Below are positions 26,340 through 35,061 of a stretch of DNA of 64,000 nucleotides, in pieces. Source of the stretch: Palsa-360 sp963719875 (GTDB taxonomy: Bacteria; Acidobacteriota; Terriglobia; Acidiferrales; UBA7541); assembly GCA_963719875.1 (NCBI GenBank), contig CAVRDJ010000002.1, positions 248,001 through 312,000 of the forward strand. The letters are read 5' to 3'. Numbering within the stretch: the first letter of the stretch is position 1; the number at the start of each line of letters is the position of its first letter. A program made the translations under genes and the position numbers. The notes under the pieces are model-generated. The model ran no database searches. It saw nothing but the letters and a program-made list of their open reading frames with translations, and was not told where the DNA came from.

Positions 26340-27305
26340 TCAGTAATATTTCTTCAGGTCCATGCCGTTGTAGAGACTCGCCACCTGGTCGCCATAGCCA
26401 TTGAACATCTGCGTAGGCGTGTTCTTGAAATATCCCGGCAGGCGGACTTCCTTGGCCTGGCTCCAGCGCGGATGGTCCACCTTGGGATTCACATTGGAGT
26501 AGAAGCCATATTCATGCGCGTTTGTAATGTTCCAGGTTGTCGGCGGCTGATCCTTGACGAATTTAATTTTGACCATCGACTTGATGCTCTTGAATCCGTA
26601 TTTCCACGGAATCACCATTCGGACGGGCGCTCCGTCCTGATTCGGGAGCGATTCGCCGTACATGCCCATGCAAAGCAGCGTCAGCGGGTGCATCGCCTCG
26701 TCCATCCTTAAACCTTCCACATAAGGGAGATCGATCCCCGCACGGCCCCACAGCGGCATCTGCTTCTTATCGAAATAGCTTTCAAATGCCACATAGCGCG
26801 CGTTGGAATTGGGTTCCACGAGTTTTACGAGCGTGCTGAACGAGTAGCCGATCCACGGTACCACTATGGACCAGCCCTCCACGCAACGATGCCGGTAGAT
26901 GCGCTCCTCAAGCGGGGCGATCTTCAGGATTTCGTCCATGGTGAACTTGCGCGGCTTGCCAACTTCCCCTTCGACCGAGACCGTCCAGGGCGAAGTCACA
27001 AATTTCTGCGCGTTTTTCGCAGGATCACCTTTGTCCGTGCCAAATTCGTAGTAATTGTTGTACGTGGCCACGATCTGCTCAGGAGTCACTTTCTCTGTTG
27101 TGCTAAAGGGACTTGGAGTCAGGCCCGAAAATTTTGCGGACGCATAGGCGCGGACCGACGGGTTAACCAGGTCCGCCAGGCTTTTCCCCGCCAGCGCCAA
27201 CCCGCCCGCTAACCCCATACCATAGAGAAACTTGCGCCGATTCATGTAAATGTCGCGGGGAGTTACGTCCGAATACTTCATTTCAGGGGACCGCTTGACC
27301 AGCAT
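26340..27305 (-). CDS. msrP: MsrP, molybdopterin catalytic subunit of protein-methionine-sulfoxide reductase
   Basis: Periplasmic molybdoenzyme that reduces methionine sulfoxide in exported proteins, 321 residues from ATG 27305. GGAGG lies 6 bases before this ATG; an upstream codon at 27338 has no such support. A Tat signal with the twin-arginine NRRKFLYGMG begins at about residue 22, matching export of a folded molybdoprotein. The molybdenum-ligand Cys is in RHRCVEGWS at about residue 141. The segments GRAGIDLPYVEGLRMDEAM and PVRMVIPWKYGFKSIK are typical of the SUOX/YedY fold. It is followed by msrQ. The protein family repairs hypochlorite- or oxidant-damaged envelope proteins. Confidence 0.95.
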   Translation of the reverse strand: MLVKRSPEMKYSDVTPRDIYMNRRKFLYGMGLAGGLALAGKSLADLVNPSVRAYASAKFSGLTPSPFSTTEKVTPEQIVATYNNYYEFGTDKGDPAKNAQKFVTSPWTVSVEGEVGKPRKFTMDEILKIAPLEERIYRHRCVEGWSIVVPWIGYSFSTLVKLVEPNSNARYVAFESYFDKKQMPLWGRAGIDLPYVEGLRMDEAMHPLTLLCMGMYGESLPNQDGAPVRMVIPWKYGFKSIKSMVKIKFVKDQPPTTWNITNAHEYGFYSNVNPKVDHPRWSQAKEVRLPGYFKNTPTQMFNGYGDQVASLYNGMDLKKYY

Positions 27306-27444
27306 CTTAGACCTCCGGGCACTTGCTGTGCCTTGCAACTACGTCTATATGATTACTATACGCCGAATTGGTTGCATCGGATGAGCGATGCGGGCGAAAA
27401 AAATAACGCGACGTCCACTGTCGCGCTGTTCCAGTCGCTCCAGG

Positions 27445-27849
27445 CTAGCGTGCCGATTCAAGCAGGGGATACAAACGAAGGGGAGTTATACGCGCGATGC
27501 GGGAGAAATCCTTGTCCAGACTGAACAGACTCGCGTCATGTTCCAAAGCGACTGCGGCGATCAGGGTATCGATCGTTGTAAGACTGAGGCCCTTCGATCG
27601 GGCCAGTCGTGAAATTGCGGACGCCTCCCGGTAAGTGGAGAAACCGCGGGGCTCGAGCATTTCCCACATGGAAAGAAAGCGCTCGATGCGATGAACATCT
27701 CGCTTGAGTCCCTGCAGGATCTGCGTCACGATGACACCGGTGAGGGCCAAGGGTTCGACTTCCTCAATCATTCGCCGCAATTCCATGCCCGCGCGGCCGG
27801 GAGAATGGCTGAAAAAATCAATCCAGACGGAAGTGTCGACCAGGATCAA
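27445..27849 (-). CDS. VapC-type PIN-domain toxin
   Basis: PIN-domain ribonuclease, toxin of a type II toxin-antitoxin pair, 134 residues. Acidic metal-binding residues are in place: Asp5 of LVDTSVWIDFF, a mid-chain acidic residue near EEVEPLALTGVI, Asp of TTIDTLIAAVAL and the Asp of SLDKDFSRIA. It starts at TTG 27849 inside the antitoxin stop (overlap TTGA), so translation is coupled and toxin expression is kept low. It ends about 140 bases from msrP on the same strand. The RNA target is unknown; family members cut tRNA or rRNA. Confidence 0.9.
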   Translation of the reverse strand: MILVDTSVWIDFFSHSPGRAGMELRRMIEEVEPLALTGVIVTQILQGLKRDVHRIERFLSMWEMLEPRGFSTYREASAISRLARSKGLSLTTIDTLIAAVALEHDASLFSLDKDFSRIARITPLRLYPLLESAR

Positions 27850-28046
27850 GCGCGATTACGCCGCATCCGCTTGAGGTCGCCCTTCCAAATCCCGCTTCCG
27901 TAATAGCGAAGAATGCCTTTGCGGCTTTCCGAGCGGACCAGCAATTCCAGGGCCTTGCCGACGATCTCTCGTTTTGTTTTGAGCCGCGTGAGTTTGCGCG
28001 CCTTGCGTACCAAATCGTCATCCAGCACGATATTTGTTCTGCCCAT
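27846..28046 (-). CDS. VapB-type antitoxin
   Basis: Antitoxin of 66 residues. It begins MGRTNIVLDDDLVRKARKLT, the ribbon-helix-helix DNA-binding pattern of VapB proteins, and ends with a basic toxin-binding tail (YYGSGIWKGDLKRMRRNRA). A longer frame runs upstream to 28346, but residues before ATG 28046 do not look like protein. MVYAVC at 28064 is a less likely alternative start. A 7-bp inverted repeat upstream is a good autoregulatory operator. It precedes and overlaps vapC. Confidence 0.88.
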   Translation of the reverse strand: MGRTNIVLDDDLVRKARKLTRLKTKREIVGKALELLVRSESRKGILRYYGSGIWKGDLKRMRRNRA

Positions 28047-28054
28047 ACAAACAG

Positions 28055-28085
28055 CATACACCATTATTCTTGTATTGTGTGTATG
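28055..28085. promoter_or_regulatory. Putative VapB operator
   Basis: Perfect inverted repeat CATACAC (28055-28061) and GTGTATG (28079-28085), separated by 17 bases, starting 9 bases before the antitoxin ATG. Spacing fits binding of a dimeric ribbon-helix-helix antitoxin. A role in autoregulation is inferred from family practice. Confidence 0.55.
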
Positions 28086-28120
28086 AATCGGAAGAAGGGT
28101 GGTGGGTATGTTTGCGATTC

Positions 28121-28207
28121 TAGTAGGACAGCCACCCGCCGAGGCGGGGCTGTCCGCTTTCGCCAGGCTGAGACTGCGCGGGACAGCCATGAGTGGCTGT
28201 CCTACTA
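28121..28207. repeat. 15-bp perfect inverted repeat overlapping the glnD stop codon
   Basis: TAGTAGGACAGCCAC at 28121-28135 is the exact complement of 28193-28207. The inner part has further short complementary segments (GGGCTGTCC and GGACAGCC). The right arm contains the glnD stop codon. It belongs to the same hairpin family as the elements at 23811 and 62642 (shared GTAGGAC outer ends). Confidence 0.85.
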
Positions 28208-30796
28208 CGCGGAGAGTTCCTTGACAAGAGACTGGCGCAGGCGCTCTTGATGTTCCGGCGCGAGCTTCCCGGCGGCGGATGTGAGGTAAAAAACGTCGAT
28301 CGCGGTTTGGCCTTCGGTGTCGATCAGCGCGATATCGATGTTGCATTCCTGCTGGGCGAAAACCGAACTGATCCGGTACAAGAGTCCCGGCTGATCCTGC
28401 GTAATGATCTCAATCAGCGTGCTGTGCGCGGAACATTCGTTATCAAATTGAATCTGGGGAGTTCCCGCAATCTTTCCAGGCTGGTCTTTTTCCACTTCGA
28501 GGCGCTCCCGAAGCATGCGCTTGAGATCGCGCTTTCCGGAGAGCACATCGTGGACCGTGGTCTTGAAGCGCTCCCAGGCTGGCAGATTCATTTCCAGCGT
28601 TCGGTACCGGTCCGTGAAGGAAAACGTATCCACCACCGTGCCGCTGGCGTTCGAGAAGGCGCCCGCCTTTCCGATGTTCATGCCGCAGGCGGCCAGCGCT
28701 CCGGCTACCGTGGCAAAGAGGCGCGGCCGGTCCTTGGTCACGACCGTCAGTTCGTACCAGTGGCGGGTGCGCTTCAGCGCCAGTTGAACGGGGTCCTGGC
28801 CGAGGCGGCCCGACATCTCGAAGTGCCGCAGAATTTCGTCGACGGGATGCGTGCGAAGGTATCGTCTCGGCAAGCCTTCCAGAAACGTTTGGAGTTTCTT
28901 CCCCGCCGCGGCGGCGAGCGAGCGAAGATGGTTCAGGACTTCGTCGTTCGCGTCGCCATGAACGCGTTCATCTACGCTGCGGTTGAAGTAATTGGCCGTG
29001 CCGATGTAGAGCTGCCAAAGGTCTTCCGCTTTCCAGGGCGTGAGAGCTTCCGGATTGACGGCTTTGATGTCCGCATACGTGAACAGGCAGAGCATCTTCA
29101 GGAGTTCCGGTGTGCCGATACTTTCGGCAAATTGCGCCACCGTCCGTGGGTCGAAGATATCCCGACGAAGACCCGCCCCCAAATCCTGATGGTGCTGAAT
29201 AAGAAAGAGCACGGTTTCCTGGTCGGCCTGGGGCAATTCCAGCCGGGCGAGGCATTTTCCGGCAATTTCCAGACTGGCCGGAATGTGTTCCAGAAGCGTG
29301 ACGGCCTTGCCGGTGTCGTGCAGCAAGATAGCGAGATAGAGCAACTCGGGCTGGTCCAGTTCGCCGAGGATGCCCGCGTAGCGTTCGTCCCATTTGAACT
29401 TGGATTGCCGCAGGCCGTGCAAATTTTCAATTGCCCGGAGCGTGTGCTCATCCACGGTGAAACGATGAGAAACTTCGCGCACCGCAAGCGCGTCAATCCC
29501 CTGCAACTCCGGCAGGAACAGAGTCAGCAGATGGAGGGAATGCATCGCGCGTAACGCGTCCGCCGCATGCAATTCCGGCAAAACATCTTCCAGAAACCGC
29601 CAAAAATCGCCGCCACCCGGCAGACGGCCGGCCAACTGCGGCCTCGCCTGCTCCATTTGGTGTTCGGCCGCCGGACTGAGTTTAAAGCCGCGCTCGGCAA
29701 TCAGACGGAAGGTGCGAAAGAAAAGGTCCGGATGGGACAAATTCTCCGGCTTCTGAAAAAAAATCAATCCATCCACAACGGAAAAATCCGGATCGGAAAA
29801 GCCGGTTCGCCAGGTTTCCAGTTGCCTGTAAAAGAGAGTTTGGGCCGCGGGCATTTCCTCGAGCAGTTGTCCGGAAATATGATCGACGGCGCGCGCGTGG
29901 CCAAAGTAGTTGCGCATCCAATCGGTGGTGCTCCGGATCTCCATGTTTTGCGTTCCCACTTTCTGGGCCGCTGCGTCATCCTGCGCATCCCAGACCAGAA
30001 CGTTGTAGTCTCGTTTATGCCGGAAGTGCAGGAAGCAACGCACGGATGCCAAAAAGGCAAGAGCCGAATCCATCGCTGTCTGGTTCGCAGGCGAAAAATA
30101 TGTCTCCGGATCGGGCCAACCGTCGTGCTTTTCCATGGCGGACATGGCGGCAAGCCAGCGCGCCGTGACGTAATCCTGAAAACCGCCCGGGCCGTCCTTC
30201 ACGTTTGGCTCCAGATGGAACACGGTGTTCGCAAACTTGCGGTGGCTGTTGCGCGTCAATTCCGCCAGGCGCTCGACCAGGGCCTGCGACTCCCGGACCA
30301 TGATTTCGGGAATCAGCCGGTCCCGAAGGTTCGAGAACAGTTCCTGATCCCCTTCCAGAAACCGGCAGTCCAACAGGGAAAGGAACTCTTCTATACGATC
30401 GGAGTCAAATTGGATGAATTCCGAGACGATCCCCGCCGTCATGTTGCACTTCAATCCAATTTCGTTCAGGCCTTGCGAGAGCCGCTGGATTGCATCATTG
30501 AATTTTTCCGCCGCTTCGCCCGTTGCCGCCAGAAAAACGAGATCGACATCCGAATAAGGAAAAAGAGTTTGCCTGCCAAAATCGCCGACGGCGGCGATTA
30601 AAATCTGGGAGGTTTCAAAACCCGGGGAAGCGACAATTGGCGCCCAAAGGCGGCGAACGATGAAGTCCACCAGCGCAGACCTCTCGCACAAATATTTCAG
30701 GCCGTCTTTTGACGCGTAAAACCCTTCTTGCAAACGTGAGGATTCGGCGTCAAATCGTTCTTTCAATTCACTGACGAGTGTGGACTGTGTGGGCAC
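28205..30796 (-). CDS. glnD: GlnD, bifunctional PII uridylyltransferase/uridylyl-removing enzyme
   Basis: Nitrogen sensor that modifies and demodifies PII proteins in response to glutamine, 863 residues. The nucleotidyltransferase site reads GDFGRQTLFPYSDVDLVFL (about residue 68), with the two catalytic Asp residues in SDVDL. NVKDGPGGFQDY (about 195) is the GlnD helical signature. The HD domain has the metal-binding pair in LYLAILLHDTGKA (about 480) and the His-rich stretch FLIQHHQDLG. Two ACT domains lie at about 675-760 and 785-860 for glutamine sensing. The start is GTG 30796 without a strong ribosome-binding site. No glnB or glnA lies in the window. Confidence 0.95.
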   Translation of the reverse strand: MPTQSTLVSELKERFDAESSRLQEGFYASKDGLKYLCERSALVDFIVRRLWAPIVASPGFETSQILIAAVGDFGRQTLFPYSDVDLVFLAATGEAAEKFNDAIQRLSQGLNEIGLKCNMTAGIVSEFIQFDSDRIEEFLSLLDCRFLEGDQELFSNLRDRLIPEIMVRESQALVERLAELTRNSHRKFANTVFHLEPNVKDGPGGFQDYVTARWLAAMSAMEKHDGWPDPETYFSPANQTAMDSALAFLASVRCFLHFRHKRDYNVLVWDAQDDAAAQKVGTQNMEIRSTTDWMRNYFGHARAVDHISGQLLEEMPAAQTLFYRQLETWRTGFSDPDFSVVDGLIFFQKPENLSHPDLFFRTFRLIAERGFKLSPAAEHQMEQARPQLAGRLPGGGDFWRFLEDVLPELHAADALRAMHSLHLLTLFLPELQGIDALAVREVSHRFTVDEHTLRAIENLHGLRQSKFKWDERYAGILGELDQPELLYLAILLHDTGKAVTLLEHIPASLEIAGKCLARLELPQADQETVLFLIQHHQDLGAGLRRDIFDPRTVAQFAESIGTPELLKMLCLFTYADIKAVNPEALTPWKAEDLWQLYIGTANYFNRSVDERVHGDANDEVLNHLRSLAAAAGKKLQTFLEGLPRRYLRTHPVDEILRHFEMSGRLGQDPVQLALKRTRHWYELTVVTKDRPRLFATVAGALAACGMNIGKAGAFSNASGTVVDTFSFTDRYRTLEMNLPAWERFKTTVHDVLSGKRDLKRMLRERLEVEKDQPGKIAGTPQIQFDNECSAHSTLIEIITQDQPGLLYRISSVFAQQECNIDIALIDTEGQTAIDVFYLTSAAGKLAPEHQERLRQSLVKELSA

Positions 30797-31150
30797 GCAA
30801 TTCTTTCTGGTCGATTATCCCGGAACAATTCTTGCCGAGCGTACTGGCAATAAAGGAGCCGGTAAAATGCAAAGAAATGAAGCAGCCTATTCCGGAAGCG
30901 GATTATTCCTGTCTTGCTGATTCCGGCAGGAGACAATAGCAAATCCAGAGTCGTAACACCACTCCCAAGACGTTCCTCCAATCTTCCACTGGCGTCTATC
31001 TCATTGATATTGTTCATCTTAGACAGGGCTGGAGCCGCGCAGCTCAATTCCCCGCGGCGAAACCTTCGGTGCTGGAACCGCCATTATCCTGATAGCACCG
31101 ATAGATTCTTTCGTATGCTGAACTGAAAGCGCCCTTGCTACAGTTGTGCC
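30797..31150. other. Divergent intergenic region between glnD and the ATP-grasp operon
   Basis: 354 bases with no convincing gene. It must contain the promoters of two divergent transcription units. No perfect inverted repeat longer than about 7 bases was noticed. Confidence 0.45.
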
Positions 31151-32635
31151 ATGGCCACAGTGCCTTCAAAGCTGCCTTTACAGGGGCTGTTCGGGGATTA
31201 TCAAGTCGGGCCGTTTTACGACGAGATGTTTTCGGCTCCCGATGTGCCGCGCCCGCACTACGCCAAGATTTTCGAGAAGCTCGGCGGGATGATTCCGGCG
31301 CAGTTTGAAGAGCGCCGCCAGCACGCCGATCTTTCCTTTCTTCTTCAGGGAATTACATTCACGGTGTACAGCGATGGACGCGGAACGGAACGGCTGTTTC
31401 CATTCGATCTGATTCCCCGCATCATTCCGAATTCCGAATGGCAGCGCATCGATCGCGGCCTCGCGCAGCGCGTCGTCGCGCTGAACTTATTTTTGCAGGA
31501 TGTGTACGGCAGGCAGCGCATTTTCGCCGACCGCAAGATTCCCCGGTCGCTCGTCTATTCCTGCAAACATTTCCTGCGCGAAGTGATCGGGATCGAAGTG
31601 CCGCGAGGGATTCACACCCACATCTGCGGCATCGATCTGGTGCGCGATTCCAAGACGGGTGAATTCTGCGTCCTCGAAGATAATGTGCGCATACCCAGCG
31701 GGATTTCCTACGTGCTGGAAAATCGCCTGGTCATGATGCGCACTTTCCCCGACGCGTTTCATGAATACGAGGTTCTTCCCGTCAACCACTATCCCGCGGA
31801 GCTTGCCCGAATCCTGCGCAGTTTGTCGCCACGGGGAGGGGATGACGCGCAAATCGCCCTGTTGACGCCCGGCATTTACAACAGCGCCTATTTTGAACAC
31901 AGCTTCCTGGCGCAACAGATGGGTATCGAATTGGTTGAAGGCCGCGATCTGATCGTGGATGGCGGGATCGTGTACATGAAAACCATCCACGGCCTGAAGC
32001 GCGTCGACGTGATTTACAAGCGCGTGGACGATGAGTTCCTGGACTCGCTCACTTTCCGGCCGGATTCCGTGCTGGGCGTCCCCGGCTTGATGGGCGCCTA
32101 CCGGGCGGGAAATGTGGCTCTGGCAAACGCCGTGGGCAATGGCGTTGCCGACGACAAGGCCATCTACGCCTACGTGCCTGCTTTCATCCGGTATTACCTT
32201 GGAGAAGATCCAATTTTGAGAAGCGTGGACACGTATCTTTGTTCCAAAAAAGAAGACCTCGCGTACGTTCTGGATCACCTGCCGGAACTCGTCGTCAAGG
32301 CGGTGGGTGAGTCTGGCGGTTACGGGATGCTGATGGGTCCGACCGCGGATCGCGAGAGAATTCAGGATTTCAAACAATGCATCAAAGCGGACCTGCGTAA
32401 ATACATCGCGCAACCCGTTCTTCCCCTTTCCCGCGTCCCCTCCTATGATCCGGCGCTCGGGACGATCGCCGGACGCCACGTGGATCTTCGCCCGTATTGC
32501 TTATACGACGGTGAGAAAGTCACGATCGTGCCGGGAGGACTGACTCGCGTGGCGCTGCAGGAGGGTTCCTTGGTTGTGAATTCATCCCAGGGCGGCGGCA
32601 GCAAGGACACCTGGGTCCTGTTCGGGGATGACTGA
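31151..32635 (+). CDS. Circularly permuted ATP-grasp protein (type 2)
   Basis: ATP-dependent carboxylate-amine ligase fold of 494 residues. Members of this family have the ATP-grasp modules in permuted order. Visible landmarks are FEERRQHADLSFLLQGITF, FLREVIGIEVPRGIHTHICGIDLVRD, the acidic loop FCVLEDNVRIPSGISYVLENR (about 165-195), and VVKAVGESGGYGMLMG (about 385-400), the glycine-rich ATP-grasp segment. The end RHVDLRPYCLYDG and VVNSSQGGGSKDTWVL is diagnostic of the family. It overlaps the Alpha-E gene by 8 bases and is the first of three coupled genes. The reaction is not known; peptide-bond or amide formation is expected from the fold. Confidence 0.93.
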   Translation: MATVPSKLPLQGLFGDYQVGPFYDEMFSAPDVPRPHYAKIFEKLGGMIPAQFEERRQHADLSFLLQGITFTVYSDGRGTERLFPFDLIPRIIPNSEWQRIDRGLAQRVVALNLFLQDVYGRQRIFADRKIPRSLVYSCKHFLREVIGIEVPRGIHTHICGIDLVRDSKTGEFCVLEDNVRIPSGISYVLENRLVMMRTFPDAFHEYEVLPVNHYPAELARILRSLSPRGGDDAQIALLTPGIYNSAYFEHSFLAQQMGIELVEGRDLIVDGGIVYMKTIHGLKRVDVIYKRVDDEFLDSLTFRPDSVLGVPGLMGAYRAGNVALANAVGNGVADDKAIYAYVPAFIRYYLGEDPILRSVDTYLCSKKEDLAYVLDHLPELVVKAVGESGGYGMLMGPTADRERIQDFKQCIKADLRKYIAQPVLPLSRVPSYDPALGTIAGRHVDLRPYCLYDGEKVTIVPGGLTRVALQEGSLVVNSSQGGGSKDTWVLFGDD

Positions 32636-33593
32636 AATGCTGTCGCGAATCGCGGAGTCATTGTTCTGGCTGGCTCGCTACATCGAGCGGGCGGAGTACA
32701 CCGCCCGAATTTTGGACGTGAATTTTCACACCGTGCTCGAGCAATCCAAGGACAAATACCGGCTGCACTGGGATCCGCTGATCGTCATGGCCGGTGAGGA
32801 GGAGCGCTTCCGATCTTTGTATGGGGAAGCCGACGCGCGCGCCGTCTTCGAATTTCTCGCGTTTCGCCAGGATAAACCCAGCTCCATCGCGCAGTGCATC
32901 ACCAAGGCCCGGGAAAACGCGCGAACCATTCGGGATTATATTTCGCGGGAAATGTGGGAGGACATCAACAGCTTTTACTTTACAGTAAATCGCTTCCTGC
33001 CTGACGAGGAAATGGCGGCGGGGCCCCACCGCTTTTGCGACGCCATTCGCTTCGGCAGCCACCGGTTTCACGGCGTGACCGACGCCACCCTGCCGCACGA
33101 CGAAGGTTGGGAATTTCTTCGCATTGGCTGGTTCATCGAGCGCGCGGAAATGACGGCGCGTCTCGTCGACGTGCAGTATCAAATCCTGTATGACGCGCCC
33201 GCGGAAATCGGCGGAGGGGACAACCACCAGTGGATGGCCGTGCTCAAGTCCGTGGGAGCCTATGAGGCCTACCACAGGAAACATCATGCCTCGATCGAGC
33301 CGGAAAAAGTCGCGGAAATGCTGATTATGCACCCGCTTCACCCGCGGTCGATCCGCTTCAGTATCACCGAAGTGCACGCCGGCCTGCGCGCCATCAGCGG
33401 CACCGGAGCAGGTTCCTACGCGAATGAGGCGGAACGCCTGACCGGCAAGGTTCTTGAAAGATTGCGCTATGACCGCATCGAAGAAATTTTTCAGCTGGGC
33501 CTGCACTCCTATTTGAACGACATGCTGCAAATGTGCGGCGCCATTGGCGAAGACATTGCCCGAAACTACTTCTACTACGCGGTGGTCGCATGA
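32628..33593 (+). CDS. Alpha-E domain protein (DUF403)
   Basis: All-helical protein of 321 residues, nearly always found beside the circularly permuted ATP-grasp protein. The N-terminus MLSRIAESLFWLARYIERAE is the family signature; ATG 32637 would give exactly this start, 9 bases inside ATG 32628. Another repeated motif, WFIERAEMTARLVDVQYQ (about 165-185), shows an internal duplication of the IERAE element. The stop overlaps the transglutaminase start by 4 bases (ATGA). Its biochemical role is unknown; it probably acts with the ligase in one complex. Confidence 0.93.
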   Translation: MTEMLSRIAESLFWLARYIERAEYTARILDVNFHTVLEQSKDKYRLHWDPLIVMAGEEERFRSLYGEADARAVFEFLAFRQDKPSSIAQCITKARENARTIRDYISREMWEDINSFYFTVNRFLPDEEMAAGPHRFCDAIRFGSHRFHGVTDATLPHDEGWEFLRIGWFIERAEMTARLVDVQYQILYDAPAEIGGGDNHQWMAVLKSVGAYEAYHRKHHASIEPEKVAEMLIMHPLHPRSIRFSITEVHAGLRAISGTGAGSYANEAERLTGKVLERLRYDRIEEIFQLGLHSYLNDMLQMCGAIGEDIARNYFYYAVVA

Positions 33594-34564
33594 ACCGCTA
33601 TCATCTTGTGCATGCCACGGAATTCCGGTACGACGGCCCGGTTTCGGAAAGCTACAACGAAGTCCGCCTGCGGCCGATCCACGACGAAACGCAGAGCTGC
33701 CTTTCGTTCCGTCTTCTCACCGACCCCGTCTCGCGCGGCACTTCCTATCGCGATTCGTTTGGGAATTGGGTGCATCAGTTCAACATTCTTCCCGAACACT
33801 ATCACCTGAAGATTGAAGCGGAGTCTGTCGTGCTCGCGCACGTTGCGCCGGTAATGCCTTCGGGCGGAATGAAACTCGCCGACCTCGAAAATCACCGTGA
33901 AGAGTTGCAAGAAGAATATCTCGACTTCGTCGTCCCAACGGGATACGTCCCGCATGTTCCGCAACTGGAGGAGTTCATCGACGCGGCGAGCCGCCGCAGC
34001 GATGGAACCGTTTCAGGATTCGTCAAAGAGGCGTCCTTATTGATTCACGAAAAATTCAAGTATGTCAAAGGGGCCACACACGTCAACTCGTCGATCCAGG
34101 ACTCTCTCGCCGTCTGGGCGGGAGTTTGCCAGGACTTCGCACACTTACTTCTGGGAGTCGTGCGCAAACGAGGCCTGCCCGCACGATATGTTTCCGGTTA
34201 CCTGGTCCCGGAAATCGCGGCGTCGCCGGACGCAAAATTACAGGAGGTGATTGGGGGATCCGCCTCCCACGCCTGGGCGGAAGTTTACTTGCCGGATGCA
34301 GGCTGGATTGGTCTTGATCCGACGCTGGGGAAGCCGCCGGGTTTGCAGCATGTGCGCATCGCGTATGGACGCGACTATGGCGATGTGGCTCCAGTTCGCG
34401 GAGTGTATAAGGGCCATGCGGGGCAGAGGCTTTCCGTGGATGTGAGTGTGCGGCCCGCCATTGACGATGATGGGCGCGAGCAACTCAGTGAAAATAAGCT
34501 CGCGGCCCCCGAGCCTCCCGGAATTGCCGAGCGCTCGCAGCAACCTGCGCAACAGCAACAATAG
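33590..34564 (+). CDS. Transglutaminase-like cysteine peptidase family protein
   Basis: Protein of 324 residues from ATG 33590, which overlaps the preceding stop. The N-terminal beta-sandwich (MNRYHLVHATEFRYDGPVSES) is the bacterial transglutaminase-like N domain. The catalytic core holds Cys180 (VWAGVCQDFAH), His227 (SASHAWAEV) and Asp243 (IGLDPT), a complete papain-like triad. The C-terminal 40 residues are low-complexity, ending in a Gln-rich tail. It is cytoplasmic, as no signal peptide is seen. With the two upstream genes it forms a conserved trio thought to make and process a peptide-like product. Confidence 0.93.
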   Translation: MNRYHLVHATEFRYDGPVSESYNEVRLRPIHDETQSCLSFRLLTDPVSRGTSYRDSFGNWVHQFNILPEHYHLKIEAESVVLAHVAPVMPSGGMKLADLENHREELQEEYLDFVVPTGYVPHVPQLEEFIDAASRRSDGTVSGFVKEASLLIHEKFKYVKGATHVNSSIQDSLAVWAGVCQDFAHLLLGVVRKRGLPARYVSGYLVPEIAASPDAKLQEVIGGSASHAWAEVYLPDAGWIGLDPTLGKPPGLQHVRIAYGRDYGDVAPVRGVYKGHAGQRLSVDVSVRPAIDDDGREQLSENKLAAPEPPGIAERSQQPAQQQQ

Positions 34565-34622
34565 ATTGCAGATTCGGTCTGATCGTCGCGCGAGGGACGG
34601 TTCCGAGGCGTGAATTCACGAC

Positions 34623-34895
34623 TTACATTACTTTCTTTTTCTTGGTCCTCACACGGGAACGCTTGGCGAAGTGCGCTCGTGCCCCGTTATGGTTTGTCCT
34701 GACCAGGGCCATAATGCGCTTCAACTCTCGCTCCAGAGACGCTTCGATCGCGTCGGATTGGCGCTCTCCGCGGGCTACACGGCTCACGTAGGAGGGATCC
34801 ACCTTCAGTTGCCGAGCGACGCGGCCATAAAGGCCTCGGATCAGCGAAGCCAGATTTGTGGGAGCAGGCATGTGTACACTTTTTGCGCGGGCCAT
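34623..34895 (-). CDS. Small HTH DNA-binding protein
   Basis: Protein of 90 residues from ATG 34895, with AAGGAG 6 bases upstream. The middle part, LYGRVARQLKVDPSYVSRVARGER (about 22-45), matches a lambda-repressor/XRE-type helix-turn-helix. A highly basic tail (KRSRVRTKKKKVM) could bind DNA or RNA nonspecifically. It stands alone between the transglutaminase gene, which it converges with, and the quinone oxidoreductase. Its targets are unknown. Similar short HTH proteins are common in acidobacterial genomes. Confidence 0.7.
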   Translation of the reverse strand: MARAKSVHMPAPTNLASLIRGLYGRVARQLKVDPSYVSRVARGERQSDAIEASLERELKRIMALVRTNHNGARAHFAKRSRVRTKKKKVM

Positions 34896-35061
34896 GTGGC
34901 TCCTTGAAACTTGCAATCAAAGGTCAGGCCGAAAACAACCCGGATAACTAATTATGTTAACGCACTAATTTTAAGGATGCAACCAACGCCTGTAGCGATC
35001 ACGTTCTCGCCACAAAGGCCACTCCAGGGAATCTCTCCACTCGCCCAATTTAACCATTCCC

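Noticed and set aside
28047..28346. N-terminal extension of the VapB antitoxin frame
   Set aside because: The extra 100 codons run through the hairpin repeat and the operator, and the ribbon-helix-helix begins at MGRTN.
30763..31047. 94-codon minus-strand frame before glnD
   Set aside because: It overlaps the glnD start in another frame and has no protein-like features or ribosome-binding site.
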